Shown here: positions 33,547 to 45,972 of the stretch, piece by piece | Layout of the letters: each line of letters begins with the position of its first letter | Numbering within the stretch: position 1 is the stretch's first letter | Origin: Pyricularia pennisetigena | Lineage: Eukaryota; Ascomycota; Sordariomycetes; Magnaporthales; Pyriculariaceae | Length of the DNA stretch: 64,000 bases | Direction: 5' to 3' | Assembly (NCBI RefSeq): GCF_004337985.1 | Contig: NC_043740.1 | Location: 2,190,874 to 2,254,873 of the forward strand | Program-made: the position numbers and the translations under genes | The notes under the pieces: generated by a model | Seen by the model: the letters and a program-made list of their open reading frames with translations, nothing else | Database searches by the model: none | What the model was told of the DNA's origin: nothing

Positions 33547-36500
33547 CTGGGAAAGAAGATAAGATCAACTTAAAGATTTCCTGAGAAGTTGGGATTTGGA
33601 CGTTGGTTTGCATGGCTTGACGAGATGCCACTGGCTATGCTACCAGGGCTTCTTTTCCGCCTCAAGGTTGCCTCAATGGTATGCAGGTGGCTTGGTCCGA
33701 AAGCGGAGAGATATCAGACACGCCAATTGCCACAGAGATTTGAATGCTTAGCTTGGGAATGATTAGTGGACAGAGACACCGTGTGGTGTCTCAACCAAGA
33801 GGCGGGCTTGTGTGCAGGAAGAACAGGACGTGGTGAGGAGCGTTTGATGGACAGCTGCAGATCGAACAAATGAAGAAGACACAGTCTCAAAAACAAAAGG
33901 TGACAAAGTCTTTTGCCAACAACTAAAGGTGAATCATCAGCCAAGCGCGGAAAAAGATGGTGATGCCGGCCTGCTGTGGCCTGGCTCGATCGAGACCTCC
34001 TTCCAGTGACAAGCCAGTATCAGTCTCGCAGCTGTGGTCAGCTCGTGGCTTTAACGTGGTATTGAAATGAGCGATGGGAAAAGAAGGCGGGGTGGGAGAG
34101 AATTTTATCGGTTAAGGTAGTTTCATTGTTAATTTGTTTTTAGTTTTCTTCATTTTCTTCATTTCCTTGTTGTCTGCGTTCCATAGTGCTTGCTGAGGAA
34201 GGCACGAGTGGAAGCTGAGCCGGATCTGACAACTAAAATTGCCCCCTTCCGAATCGTACAAACAGTGGGATTTGCAGGCCACAGAGCTGTCAACAAGTGT
34301 ACAGTGCACAGATCGAGCCGACCTCAGCCGTTGTGTGTGCTGGTTTTGCAAGACGCGGACCTCTCAAAGCACTCCGTTCAGCCGCCGGATTCAAAGTTTG
34401 AAGGAGGGCACCGAAGGCCACCTTACACAGGAAAGCAATTGAGCCTTTCGGCTTGGCTCCGAACAAATGGGGTTCAAGCCGCTCGGGTGATAAAAAGGTA
34501 AATAGGTGATAGGTCTGGTTGTTTCCCACAAGGAGAAAAGCCTTAACAGTGAACTAGGAGGCCCAGATACCTACCGTAATGCTAACTATAATGATATGCC
34601 AGAAGAGAGAGAACGTACAAAGGGAACTCATCTAATTTGCCACTTTCAAATCTAAGGAGATGTCTTCCATATCAAGCAGCTTCTTTTTTTCTACGCGAAG
34701 GCAATGTTTGTACACTGGACCCTCTGTAGGATTCTTGACTGCCTTTATCACCAACTAGACCAAGCAGATACCAGTTTCAAGCTGGAATAAGTATTGAATT
34801 TAATGAAAATGTCGGATCTTCTTTCTGGTTCAGTACACAATTTTTAAACAGAATCTCCCAATACCTTCTTCAAATGCCGCTGCGTATATACAAGACATTC
34901 CCTGGGCTTTGAGACAATCGTCTCAGTACGTTGTTGCTCAAGTGAGACGTCAACGATGTGACGTTGCTGGCTGCGTGCGACCACTTCTGGGTAGACGATG
35001 GCTCATAATACAGACTTCTTTCGAATATTATAGTTGCGGGCCCTTCCCATGACAATTGGCCAGTTTCTCGCAAGTTCCCCGGTGGGTATTTGTATAAATG
35101 TGCGTATACTTGCTCCAAATAATACATAACTCGGCCTTAATATCACGATGTTGCCAGCGACGGTATTGCTAGGTTCGCACATCGCGTGGCTTTTAATGCA
35201 GTATCAACACCTGGGCAGAGAGACTCGCCTGTTCTTGCATTCTACAATCGACTGGAGAGGGGCAAGTCAACAGGGGCTCGAGAGGAGGGTGAAAAGCATT
35301 ACTGATTGGTGCGCCGTCAAGGGTTACCTCTGCCACAAACAAACCAGGAACAATTTTTAATCTTGACAAAGATTGATGCAACCTGCCTCTTTCTTCCTGT
35401 CTGCGACATGCGTATATTCCCTCGAGCCTGCTGGAACTATCGGGGGCTGCGTGTCTTCCTTTGTACCCAAAACGGATACATCCATGGACGCCTCCCACAG
35501 GATGTGATCCAATCGAGCTCTTTCGATTCCCGAAATCTATGCAATCTTTTGCCTAGCTTCCCCCCTTCCAAGGTGCACTTTGAGATTTATTGCTCGCCAA
35601 GCCACCCCTTTTAATACTCGGAATCTTTCGACCGTAAGCGCTACAGTGCGACAAAGTAGCTCCTTTACAAATCTCGCAGATTTCGTGGTTAAACAGCTGC
35701 CGATTAGGTACACATGGCAGCATGCAGCCGTCGGAGGCGAGCAGATGGTCCAGGCGTCGATCGCTCATCGGGTCGGCCATATTCCATTAACCAGTATTCT
35801 GGATTGATGTCTTGTCTTTCTCATGGCCCTGTTTAGATGTTCATTGCGTGGTATGTCAAAGTCATCCTTGAACCTCTATCAACTGAAACTGTATAATATG
35901 TACAAGAGTCCTATGATCGGAAGAAATTGCTTTGTCTGCACAAGATGCGACCCGGGTCAAGTCACACCTCAAGTCCCGAATGTTGCGCTGTGCTGCATAT
36001 TATTTTATGCCGTTGGACAAAGTAGAGAAGCACTGCATACCTTGCACATCATAGTTCCGTGTAGATTTATCTCCGCCTGGTCTCTCACCTCCTGACGGCA
36101 GGTGCCCCGTTAGCCGTTTGCTCTGAGCCCGTCACTAGAATATCTTGTTGGCGAGGACTTAGAACACCATGGCCGGCTTTGTCGACAGATATCTAGAAAT
36201 TGGTGCTGATAAGTTGTTCCCATCAAGTCTCAATATCATATATGGTCGCTGTCAGCATCAATGAAAGTATAGGATCTTTGTTGCACTTACCATGCAATTT
36301 TCGGAGGTAGCCTGGTAAGAAGATAGTCATACATGAAACATGGAAGACCTATGAAGAGCGCGGAGGTATAGGTGAATGACCGCTAATACATTCGAGCACA
36401 TATAGCTGTAGTAGATATTATTTTTGCTTGGCATGCGATGGTAATGTTAGCAACAAGGTGCCAGCGTTGGACTCTAATTATAATAGTGCCTATTGGTTCC

Positions 36501-37183
36501 TGATTAGATTTTTCCTTGTCGTCTTTTACATCAGTGTCTTAATTCGGGTCTCGGGTCTCCTGGAAGCCCATTGATGATTAGAATCTGACAAATCTGATCC
36601 AGCAAATTAATGGAAGCTTGAGTTGGAACTGATGCCTTTTAATTATTAGCTGCTAAACTTGTCAGTATCCACCACAACCCAAGCTCAGGGTGAACCTTCC
36701 CTGTTCAACAACCCACAACCTATGTTTGCTGAAGGACTTGAGCCTTTTCCTGTTTGTATTGAGCCAAAAAGCCCAATTCGGAACCCCCCCATGGAGACTA
36801 TGGGCTCTACCTAAGTCAAGCACCCACCCACACCTTTCAACCCGAACGCGTCAAATACCGTTCAACCACAGCTCAATGAGAGGCCATAGAGCCTTGTCTC
36901 AGGCCTGTGCTCGATAAATCGCAGATTTGGTTGACGGCACCGAGGGCCCGACGTACCTGGCCTTACCTTATTTGCAGATCTGGTACGGCCGCTTCGCCGT
37001 TTGCTGACCCACTTTCCCTCCTCGTTGAATTCCACCTTTCCCTCACTTTCCACCCTACCTTCATTTTTCTCCTTCACTTCTTCTTTCTTTCTCAGCCTGA
37101 CAGATCTGCTTTCCACCAGCTGCCGCAACTTTCCACCAGGAGGGAGCTCTCATCAAGATCATCGGTTCGATACGTGAAGTCAG
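33547..37183. other. Gene-poor, partly AT-rich region, 3.6 kb
   Basis: Contains the upstream region of the methyltransferase-like gene (possibly its first exon, which I could not place) and, from about 36700, the pyrimidine-rich leader of the purine permease. In between (about 34500-36700) the DNA is AT-rich and shows only short unconvincing frames on both strands. Confidence 0.5.
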
Positions 37184-37299
37184 GTAAGTCACTCAACGTC
37201 AACGGTCTAACATCACATATACCAAGGCGTGCCCCAGTCGTCTTGACTTCGAAAGTTGTCCCTCATGAAGCTGCGACCCTGGTTTACTGACTTTGGTAG
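37184..37299 (+). other. Probable 5'-UTR intron of the purine permease
   Basis: A canonical intron lies just before the start codon: donor CAG|GTAAGT at 37184, branch-like TTTACTGAC near 37283, acceptor TTTGGTAG ending at 37299. The permease ATG follows 23 nt later. Confidence 0.65.
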
Positions 37300-37322
37300 G
37301 CCAAAGACACAGTCTTGCAACA

Positions 37323-39658
37323 ATGAGATCCATAGGCAGGCGCTTGTCGGCAGTCATGGGCCGGCTCAGAGATGTGGTCTGTCGAGTTGACGAAAAGATC
37401 AACACCTCGACCTTTGGACGAATCTTTCGTCTGAGAGGCTGCGGTCACGTATGTAGGCCATCTTTTTGTTTGCTGACAGGTGCCGGTCGGCACTGTTAAA
37501 GGGGCTTGCTAATGTTCTCTATCAAAATCCAGGAGGACGAGATTCAAGATGCGACATTCTCGAGGGAGTTTCGAGCTGGCCTGACCACCTTCGCCACAAT
37601 GTCATACATCATTGCTGTCAATGTAAGCCCGAAGTCAATGGCTGCTTTGCTCCTTTCTGGCCATCATCGAGCTCATAATGACAATGTGGATTTTGCACAG
37701 GCGCATATCTTGGCAGACACCGGCGCCAACTGTGTCTGCAAGGACCAAACGAATCTTGGCCTCTGCTCCAATGAGACCGAATACTTGATTTGTCAGAATG
37801 GTGAGAGAAGTGGTGCACAAACAAATACAATACATGATCACTGACTTTTTTTTGCAGAAGTCAGGCGTGATCTTGTCACAGCGACCGCCGCTGTCGCCGG
37901 GTTCTCCAGCATCCTTTTCGGATTTCTCACCAATCTTCCAGTCGCGTTAGCGTAAGCTACAACCACCATATCGGAGCGAGCTCGTTGCTCTTTACCCATA
38001 GCAAAGCAAGGCCATAATCTAACTTCTGACGTACTAGACCGGGAATGGGCCTCAACGCCTACTTCACGTACCAAGTCGTCGGCGTTCGAGGCACTGGATC
38101 AATCCCCTACGGCCTCGCTCTGACAGCTGTATTCGTCGAAGGCTTCATCTTCATCCTGCTCGCAATTACCGGCATGCGACACTGGCTAGTCAAGATAGTA
38201 CCAGGCACCCTCAAGACCGCGTCCGGAGTTGGTATCGGATTGTTCCTCACTCTCGTAGGAATGTCTTATGGCAACGGCATTGGTCTTGTAACTGGCAGCG
38301 TGTCAACCCCCTTAGCGATCGGTGGCTGCCCGCCCGAGGATCTGAACCGTGGCGAATGTCCCAATAATATCATGCAGAGCCACAAAGTGAGTTCCTTTAT
38401 TGTTTCACAAGCTTGCTCTTCTTGCTGATACTGGGTGCAGATGTGGCTCGGAATCTTTGGAGGACTTCTTACGGCCTGGCTCATGGCTTTCCGAGTCAAG
38501 TCAGCAATCATCATTGGCATTGCCATTGTATCGATTCTCTCATGGCCGTAAGTGAAATAGCTAGTAGATGATTTAGGTCGTGTTTCAAGCTGACATTTCC
38601 CAGGCGCAACACCTCACTCACATACTTCCCTCACACGGAGGAAGGAAACTCTCGATTCGAGTTCTTCAAAAAGATTGCTGATTTCCATCCGATCCAGCAC
38701 ACTCTTGGAGCCCAGGAATGGGATTTGTCAGGAAGCAGCGGCGCAAAGTTTGCCATTGCCGTCTTTACCTTTCTATATGTGGACATCATAGACTGCACCG
38801 CCACCCTGTATTCCATGGCGCGTTTCTGCAACAAGGTTGACGAAAAGGACGGAGATTTCCCTCGTTCAACATTGGCATACTGTACCGACGCCGCCTGCAT
38901 ATCGTTTGGATCCCTGCTTGGATGCTCTCCTGTGACAGTCTTTGTCGAGAGCGGGGCGGGAATCGCAGAAGGCGGACGAACGGGCCTGACAGCAATCGTT
39001 ACCGGCATCTGCTTCCTTGTGTCGATTTTCTTTGCGCCAATCTTTGCGTCTATCCCACCCTGGGCAACAGGATGCACCTTGATTCTGGTACGTGACACAG
39101 AGTTCCAGGCTAATTCGGTCACAGTTTGGTCACGAAATGACGCTCACATCACCTCACAGGTCGGCTGTCTGATGATCCGTCAGGTTGTCGCTGTCAACTG
39201 GGGTTACATAGGCGATGCTCTTCCGTCGTTTGTCACTATCTGCTTCATCCCATTCAGCTACAGCGTGGCTTATGGTCTCATTGCGTCAGTGTTGCCACCT
39301 GCGATGATCACTTAATGGAACTGAGCTAACATACCCATTTCACAGAGGCATATTCGTATATACGGTGATCAACTCTCTCATTTGGATCGTCATGTTCGTG
39401 AGTGGCGGCGAGCTAGAGCCTTGGGAATACAACCGCAAGGAGTACTGGACCTGGAAGCCTGCGGGGAGAAAGCCATGGCTTTTCCGGGTCTTCACCAAAG
39501 GCCAATACTGGGCAGAGGAACGTCTTCATCTCAAGAAAGACGGCTCGGATGTACGATCAATCCAGCGTCATTCTGCAACCGAATCCGAAGAAAAGCCACT
39601 CGAAGACCGTTTCTCGGCTGCCTCGGTGTCGATGCCACCTCGCGCTGCACTGATGTAG
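37323..39658 (+). CDS. azgA: Purine permease, AzgA family (adenine/guanine/hypoxanthine:H+ symporter)
   Basis: Nine exons: 37323-37448, 37533-37622, 37701-37800, 37858-37951, 38038-38386, 38441-38547, 38604-39087, 39160-39284 and 39346-39658. All eight introns (54-86 nt) close in phase, 595 aa. Family motifs: AGLTTFATMSYIIAVN near residue 60, PGMGLNAYFTYQVVG, the conserved SPVTVFVESGAGIAEGGRTG loop, and many hydrophobic segments consistent with a 12-14 TM transporter of the NCS2/AzgA fold. In Aspergillus AzgA takes up adenine, guanine and hypoxanthine with protons at the plasma membrane. Here that specificity is inferred from family motifs. A 5'-UTR intron precedes the start and AATAAA lies at 39838-39843 downstream. 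The cytoplasmic C-tail is long and charged. Confidence 0.93.
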
Positions 39659-40744
39659 GGCCCATGTCTCCGATCTGACGTTTACGAGGAAACTCCACCG
39701 CGAGGTCACTAGGGTCAGCCATCAACATATGGCGCCGTGACAGGAAATCAGGTCGCTGCACATATCACGAACATAACCAGTCAAGTTCTTCGACCGGATT
39801 TGTCCAGGCGACGCACTTCATCTCTTTTTCACTCACCAATAAAGCATACCACAAGCATGCGAAGCTTGCGATGAGTATAGCAAATACATGGCGAGTATCG
39901 TTGCCCTGAATAGCATTGTAACAACCGAGCTTTGGAGAGCCTATATTATTACTCGAAGCATATATCCATCGCTTGTCTCAATTCAGTATATTGTTATCTC
40001 GTCATCAAGATGTTTGCTTTTGTTGGCGATGTACAGGAGGATTTCAACAAAGCGCTGAAACTTAGCTGCGGCGACACTGTACGTCTTGGGTTTTTTTGCG
40101 GACAGCATACAGTGTTAATTCGAGATCTCTCCTGCCAGCTAAATGTTTTAATATTGGTCGACTTTCCACCCTGGCCAAAGCGAGCCCTGGAGGGTCTGGA
40201 AAAAAGATAGATACCTCGCGTTGATTTCTTGATGTTGAGGCGCATAGGAAATGGCTTAGTTAGACGCAAAACAATTTGAAAGGCAATATTAATGTCGGGA
40301 CGTGCTATTTGTGCCTGCAAACCTCAGACTGGAGCCTATCGATATGCGCCGAGTATTTGCGGGAACTGGGAAAGTAGATACTTACTGTGCCACGCAAGGC
40401 GCGAAACAACATGCCCATATTGTGAGGTTTTTATATAGCTCTGTGAAGACACATAATCTAGATGAAGAACCAAGGAAATTAAAGACAAAGTTGCAATGAT
40501 AAGCCAGGGGTATCTTTTATTCCTTTTTTTTTTTAAAAAAAAAAAAAGAAAAAAAAAAAAACAAAGAAAAACCTTGTAACGCCATGCCCATGTTCCGGAT
40601 GCCAGAAATGAAGAGAATAAGAATTATCTGCACCATCTACTCCTAGTATGAACTGGAATTTGGATCAGTAGGGAAGACACAAGAAAGTATGATGCGAGGG
40701 GTATAGGATGAAAAAGTAGAGCGGCTTGAATTCACAGAAGCCAT
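39659..40744. other. Convergent intergenic region, purine permease / MED11
   Basis: No gene supported. A possible polyadenylation signal for the permease, AATAAA, is at 39838. A T-run/A-run block at about 40526-40572 precedes the MED11 3' end. Confidence 0.5.
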
Positions 40745-41431
40745 TCAGCCAGACATTGGATGATCAGCAGCGGCATCAGCACCGTTCGCATCTGCGGCAA
40801 CTATACTTTCAAGATGCTGTCTGGCACGTGCCCAGAGCTCAGCCTCCATGTCGCGATCAACCTTGTTGCTCCTACTGTTGAGCCATCCGACATCGAGATT
40901 GCCCGCTCCCATACCACCGACACCGTTCGGTTGAACAGGAGGTACCACGGCGTTAAGCATGGTTGGGAGCTCCCCCTTGGGCTTGGTCTTGCCGGCGGCG
41001 TTGACGGTGGGCTGCGACAGAGTGATGATGCCAGCCTCCTCAAGGCCGTAAATTTGGCGCTTGAGGCCAATGTTGACAGACTGCAGAGTTGCAAAGAAGT
41101 CGTCCGTCGCGGCCTTGCAGGCGGCCAGCTGTGGCGGGTCTTGTGGTTCGGCGGCGGAGGGGTCGGGGGCGGAGTCGGGGCTAGGTTTCAACGAGCTGAT
41201 GACTCGGCCGGCCTTTTCGAGAAGAGATGCGATGTCCTGTGGTGATGGAAGCGTGTAAGCAGGTTTATCGGTGTGTCTGTTGCGCAGCTCCGAGCGCATT
41301 GAGTTGGTCGTACAGCAATTGCCTACCTTGTCTATTTCACTGAGTTGTTGCATCCGCTCTGCCTTTGTGAATGGTGCGTTCACGTCGACAAAGCCATAAT
41401 CTAAACCTGCGCTCGGCTCTGAAATATCCAT
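40745..41431 (-). CDS. MED11: Mediator complex subunit 11
   Basis: Two exons on the minus strand, 41431-41327 and 41236-40745 (90-nt intron GTAGGC...CACAG), 198 aa. The splice joins ERMQQLSEIDK to DIASLLEKAGRVI, the N-terminal helix that defines MED11 (in the family it pairs with MED22 in the head module). The second conserved helix is seen in ATDDFFATLQSVNIGLKRQI followed by YGLEEAGIITL. A Pro/Ala-rich insert separates the helices, and the C-terminal tail is fungal-specific. MED11 bridges Mediator to general factors such as TFIIH during initiation. It is divergent from TAF5 over 641 bp, so two RNA polymerase II initiation factors share one promoter region. Confidence 0.83.
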   Translation of the reverse strand: MDISEPSAGLDYGFVDVNAPFTKAERMQQLSEIDKVGNCCTTNSMRSELRNRHTDKPAYTLPSPQDIASLLEKAGRVISSLKPSPDSAPDPSAAEPQDPPQLAACKAATDDFFATLQSVNIGLKRQIYGLEEAGIITLSQPTVNAAGKTKPKGELPTMLNAVVPPVQPNGVGGMGAGNLDVGWLNSRSNKVDRDMEAELWARARQHLESIVAADANGADAAADHPMSG

Positions 41432-42072
41432 TGTGGCTAGAAATTGGACGGATAACGTCGCGCCTAACTTTTGAAATAGCCTTTTTCAATGCTGGAGCAG
41501 ACACTTGTGCGTTTTGTAACCAGCAGAACAGCGGACAGTGGATGTCGCGTCAAAGAGGTTGAGAAAGGAGTGCTGGCCGTGGGGCTGCGGGTTGAGTTAG
41601 CTTGGTCGCAACTAGACTAGACGACGTTCACGAAGATCGGGTCTTATCGATAAAGGTCAATTCGCATGGGTTCTCCTAGTTCTGCGGGGGTGGACCCCTT
41701 GTTACCTGTAAACTGCTGCTTCCGCCCAAGTTTAGGGACAAGTCCAGCCCAGGGTGTGGATCCCAAGCTTTATTTTGAGCCTCAACACGGGCATCAATCA
41801 ACGGAGTTCATCAGCGAACTTTTAATAGGAATTCGTTGTCAGCCGACTGCCATCGAGTACTCTCATTGAAACACAAGCTTGGAAGTTTCTGCGTCGAACC
41901 CCTTTGTTACTCGAGCGTATCAACCGACAAACACGCTCATAATCGCGATCTGACGACGCGCCACGCTTCTCTCATCAGGCGCGCCTGAGCGCGACCTTCA
42001 CAGTCGATGCATGCCTAAAGGAAAGGCTCAGCCGCTGCAGATATCTAGATCCTCGTGAGGTCTAGATACGCA
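41432..42072. promoter_or_regulatory. Divergent promoter region, MED11 / TAF5
   Basis: 641 bp shared by two general transcription genes. No gene frame is supported. I see no clear TATA box, as expected for housekeeping fungal promoters. Confidence 0.5.
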
Positions 42073-45000
42073 ATGTCGGGAGCCCCTCCTCCCCCTACTC
42101 CCACCGCCGGCGGTCCGCCTCCCGCGCAGTATGCAAGCCAACCGCCTCAGCATGCTCCTGCCGGTGCCGGGCCGTCGACTGCACCGTCGGGCGGTGGCGG
42201 TGGCACGACTGCCACTTCACAGTCGGATCTGAACAAGATTGTAAGCAGACTTGTTTTGGTTTTTTTTGTCTTGTATCTTTTTTGTTTCCTTATCGGGAAT
42301 ATCGCGCGGTAATATGTCAGTCCCTGTGCCTGATCCCTATGACACTACCTGAGAACGATGATGCCGAAGCGAGTGCTTTCTTTCATGTCTGCTGCTTCGC
42401 CCTGGGGGAAGCCATCATCGATCGTACGTCTGAAAGTTGATAGCAAAACATGCCGCTCATGATATCAATTTGCATTACACATTTGATTTCCTATGCTTCG
42501 CTATTGCGGGTTGTGAATGTCAGCATTATCACCTCGACTCTATTTTTCAGTTTCACTCTTCAGGTCTTGAACGGTATTCTCATTTGTCATTTGTCAAATG
42601 GGAATACCATACCACCACTTATTGAGTACATACCTCACTGAACAGCAAGCACTTACAAACATTCAGTGTGTTGCACTTGTTTACCCTCAAATCACTTGCC
42701 TATATTCTCGCGCTATTGTCACTTTGATATCTCCAAACAGTCGTCAACCCATTCCGTCATACCGTCGGATCGTCAAAATAAGCCGTCATGTCGCGCGCAT
42801 CCCCAAAGTTCGCGGCTGCCAATGCTTCTAAATACCAAGTGGTTACGCGGCAAAACTGTCTTGTATGATGAATCGAACACTCGGATATTTCGTACTCGAC
42901 TTGACCTCAAAGCCGCGCTTGCATTCTTAGAAAAAGCGGCCGATACGTGAGACATCAAAGCTAACTGAAACTCTTAGGTCACTGATTACCTGCTCAAAAA
43001 AGGCTACACACAAACAGAGGCAACCTTTCGTAGAGAATCTGCTCATGTCAGTGCTGATGGAAGGCCGATTCATACGCGGGCTGAGGATGCTGGCCCAAAA
43101 AGATTCTTACGGGCCTTTAACCTAGTAAGAGACTGGGTAGAGAACAATCTCGATGTTTACAAGGTAAGTCTTCCGCCTGTAGTCTATCGATTTAAATTTT
43201 TTCTGACAAGCCTTTTCTGCAGTTTGAATTGAGGAAGATCCTTTGGCCTCTGTTCGTCTATTCATATCTCGATTTAGTCGAAAGCGGCTATGCGGATGAT
43301 GCAAAGCAATTATTGCAGACGCTACAACCGCAGTTCCAGAGTGTTCACTCAGATGCTCTCAAAACACTTGCAATGGTCACGTTGCCGGTGCACGTCAAAG
43401 AAAATGACATGACGAGAAAGTACCGCGAGAACAAATATCGTATTCCGCTGAACCAGTTCGTCACCGGAAATCTCTTCAGTTTTCTCGAGCGCGAGTCCGA
43501 CAATGGGGGATCTGTTGCCACTTTCATCCTTCAGACTCACTGTCTGCTTGAGTCAACAGCGCGTGGCCCCATTGAGCCGTACAGCTTCGAGGCTATCTAC
43601 CGCAAAACGCAGAACTTAGATCTGGATGAGGCCGATGCATCAGAGGGAATTCCCGGAGTCTTTACGGGGAGCAATAACAAGGATGCTTTGGACGCAACCG
43701 CACCCCTGAAGCTAGGACCTCTTCCCATGGAACCCGAGCTTCGGGATGATGTCCGTGCCGAGTTGGAAGATGAAGATCAACGACAGCCGCCAGCGCCCGG
43801 GAGGCCGTCCCTTGTCGAAGAATTTGAGGCCAAGATTAAAAGAGAAGACAGTGCGGACGGGCCACTTAGAAGTGAATTGCCACTTCCTCCATCCCGAGCA
43901 CGCGATGTTGTCATGGAAATCCAGAAGGTACGGGAGAACCGAGACCGCTTCAAAATAGAGGGTCGGACAGGTGGTGTGGGAGTCTCAGTTTCGATTTGCA
44001 TGTTCACGTTCCACAACACACTTGGAAGGTAAGTTCTCTCTGCCTTACTGGATTTCCTGGCTTTGAGAGTGGCTAATCGTATGCTCTATAGCGTTACTTG
44101 CATGGACTTCTCCAAGGACAACCAGTTTGTAGCAGTTGGGACAATGGATTCATATATCCGCGTTTGGAGCCTGGATGGAAAACCACTCAAGTCCAAGGTT
44201 CCCCAGGAGCAAGACATACATGTGAACAACCGCAAGCTTGTCGGCCACTCGGGACCAGTCTATGGTGTTTCTTTTTCAGACTCCATAGCCAATACCGACC
44301 ATAACCTCTTCGGCGACGAAAGTAACACCACCAATATCGATACGGGCCCCAAGCTGTTGCTGTCGTGCTCTGCCGATGGCCAAGTTCGGCTGTGGTCATT
44401 GGACGTGTGGAGTTGCCTCGCCGTATACAAAGCTCACCACGGACCGGTGCTCCGGGTGTTATGGGGGCCACATGGTCACTACTTTGCGACGGCAGGGTGG
44501 GACAAGACTGTCCGAGTGTTTATGCAGGATCATGCATCGGCGCAAAGAATCATGGTCGGCCACGACACGAGCATATCGGCACTGGCATGGCACCCTAACG
44601 GAACATATGTCTTCTCGGCATCAGACGAACAGGACAAATCGATTCGGATGTGGTCAGTCCAGACAGGAAACTGTGTCCGTGTCTTTACCGGTCACACCGA
44701 GTACATCAGCACGTTGGAGGTTGCGCCCAATGGCAAGATTCTGGCGAGCGCCGACATTGGAGGCAACATTATCTTCTGGGACATCTCAAAGGGCAAGCGC
44801 ATCAAGCGATGTCGCGGGCATGGAAAGGGCGGTATTCCGTCGCTGAGCTTCAGCGTCGAGTCCAACGTCCTTGTGTCTGGTGGCCTGGATGGGACAGTTC
44901 GACTTTGGGACGTAGAGCTCCCGGCCGATGGCAGCAAGGCGAATGCTACTGCCGGGCCATCTGCGGCTGCTGTAGCTGGGCAGCAGGAAGGATCGGGTGC

Positions 45001-45286
45001 TGGAGGAGCAGCTGGGGACAACGCTGCTGCTGGAGGCTCTGGCGAGCGGAGCATCACAGTCGGTGCACAACCAGGTCAAGCAGCCTCCTCGGTGGGCGCT
45101 TCAGTCGGAGCAACAAGTGGCAGCGGCAGTGGGAGTGGAGGGACTGGAAAAAAGAAGGGCAAAGAGGTACAAATCACCCCTGATCAGATCAGCGCCTTTC
45201 CAACCAAGAAGACGCCTGTTCTCAAGGTGCAATTTACAAGGATGAATTTGGTAGTAGCAGGAGGCTGTTATGATCCGGAGCGATAG
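42073..45286 (+). CDS. TAF5: Transcription initiation factor TFIID subunit 5 (also SAGA)
   Basis: Four exons: 42073-42240, 42978-43163, 43223-44028 and 44092-45286; 784 aa. The N-terminus is Pro/Gly/Ala-rich. Exons 1-2 join LNKI to [20 protein letters not shown], a LisH motif. The TAF5 N-terminal domain follows ([20 protein letters not shown], then [18 protein letters not shown]). Six WD40 repeats occupy about residues 365-620, ending [12 protein letters not shown] Gly/Ala/Ser-rich insert then precedes a final [20 protein letters not shown] that would complete the propeller, a common fungal arrangement. TAF5 scaffolds TFIID and, in the family, SAGA. The first intron (42241-42977) is 737 nt, about ten times the usual length here. 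Confidence 0.95.
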
Positions 45287-45972
45287 GAAGACCAGCAGCA
45301 ATGATGGCATAGACATAAGGTTGTGTTCGCGCGAAAGGGCGAACACATATCAGTAGTACCACCTTCGCCCTTTTCTTGGATCTCGGTACCGATTTCAAAA
45401 CTACTGGTAACTTCATTAAGAGACACATATCATATCTTGGAAGGCATTAGGGTCACTAAAAGAATCAAAACCCGCATCCTTATGCAGCTTGTGATTTGCC
45501 TGGAGGTAGTTTATTTAAACAAAATTGAAACTTCTTGATTCAGAACCTGCCCTTAAAACTTGATAAGATGCAGTGTTCAGCTGGTACAGAAGATTTATCG
45601 GTTTGGTTTGGTTTACAAGTGTACTTGAACGGGGGGCTCTTTCAGTTGACTTTATTGTGGGGTACCTCAGTAGAGCCAACGTCATCAATCCATGGCCAAT
45701 CATGAGAGATTCGCTGCGGGGAGAACCCACCCGACCAAGCAAAGCTGGGCAAGGTTACTAGAGCGAAGCACCTGCGACCAGCTACCAGCTCCCGAAACCC
45801 GCTTGTACACTCACGTCTTGACACCAACTTTGTCGTTTAGCTAAACAACTGAACACCACAATCAACCCGAAACCCAAAAGGGCTTTGAGTAGCCTTGAGC
45901 TCCTGGCCGCTGCAGAAATATCCAATTGAACAATTCGACCTGCAATAGGATACACCCTGACAGAAGCTCAAC
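45287..45972. other. Intergenic, TAF5 to VPS5
   Basis: Tandem spacer of about 690 nt holding the TAF5 3' end and VPS5 promoter. No coding frame supported. Confidence 0.5.

Noticed and set aside
41885..41900. tRNA B-box-like GGGGTTCGACGCAG on the minus strand (similar at 52511)
   Set aside because: Lacks the CC end of the B box and no cloverleaf could be drawn.
42357..42435. Possible box C/D snoRNA in the TAF5 intron (GATGATG ... CTGA)
   Set aside because: Box C is imperfect, there is no terminal stem and no clear C'/D' pair.
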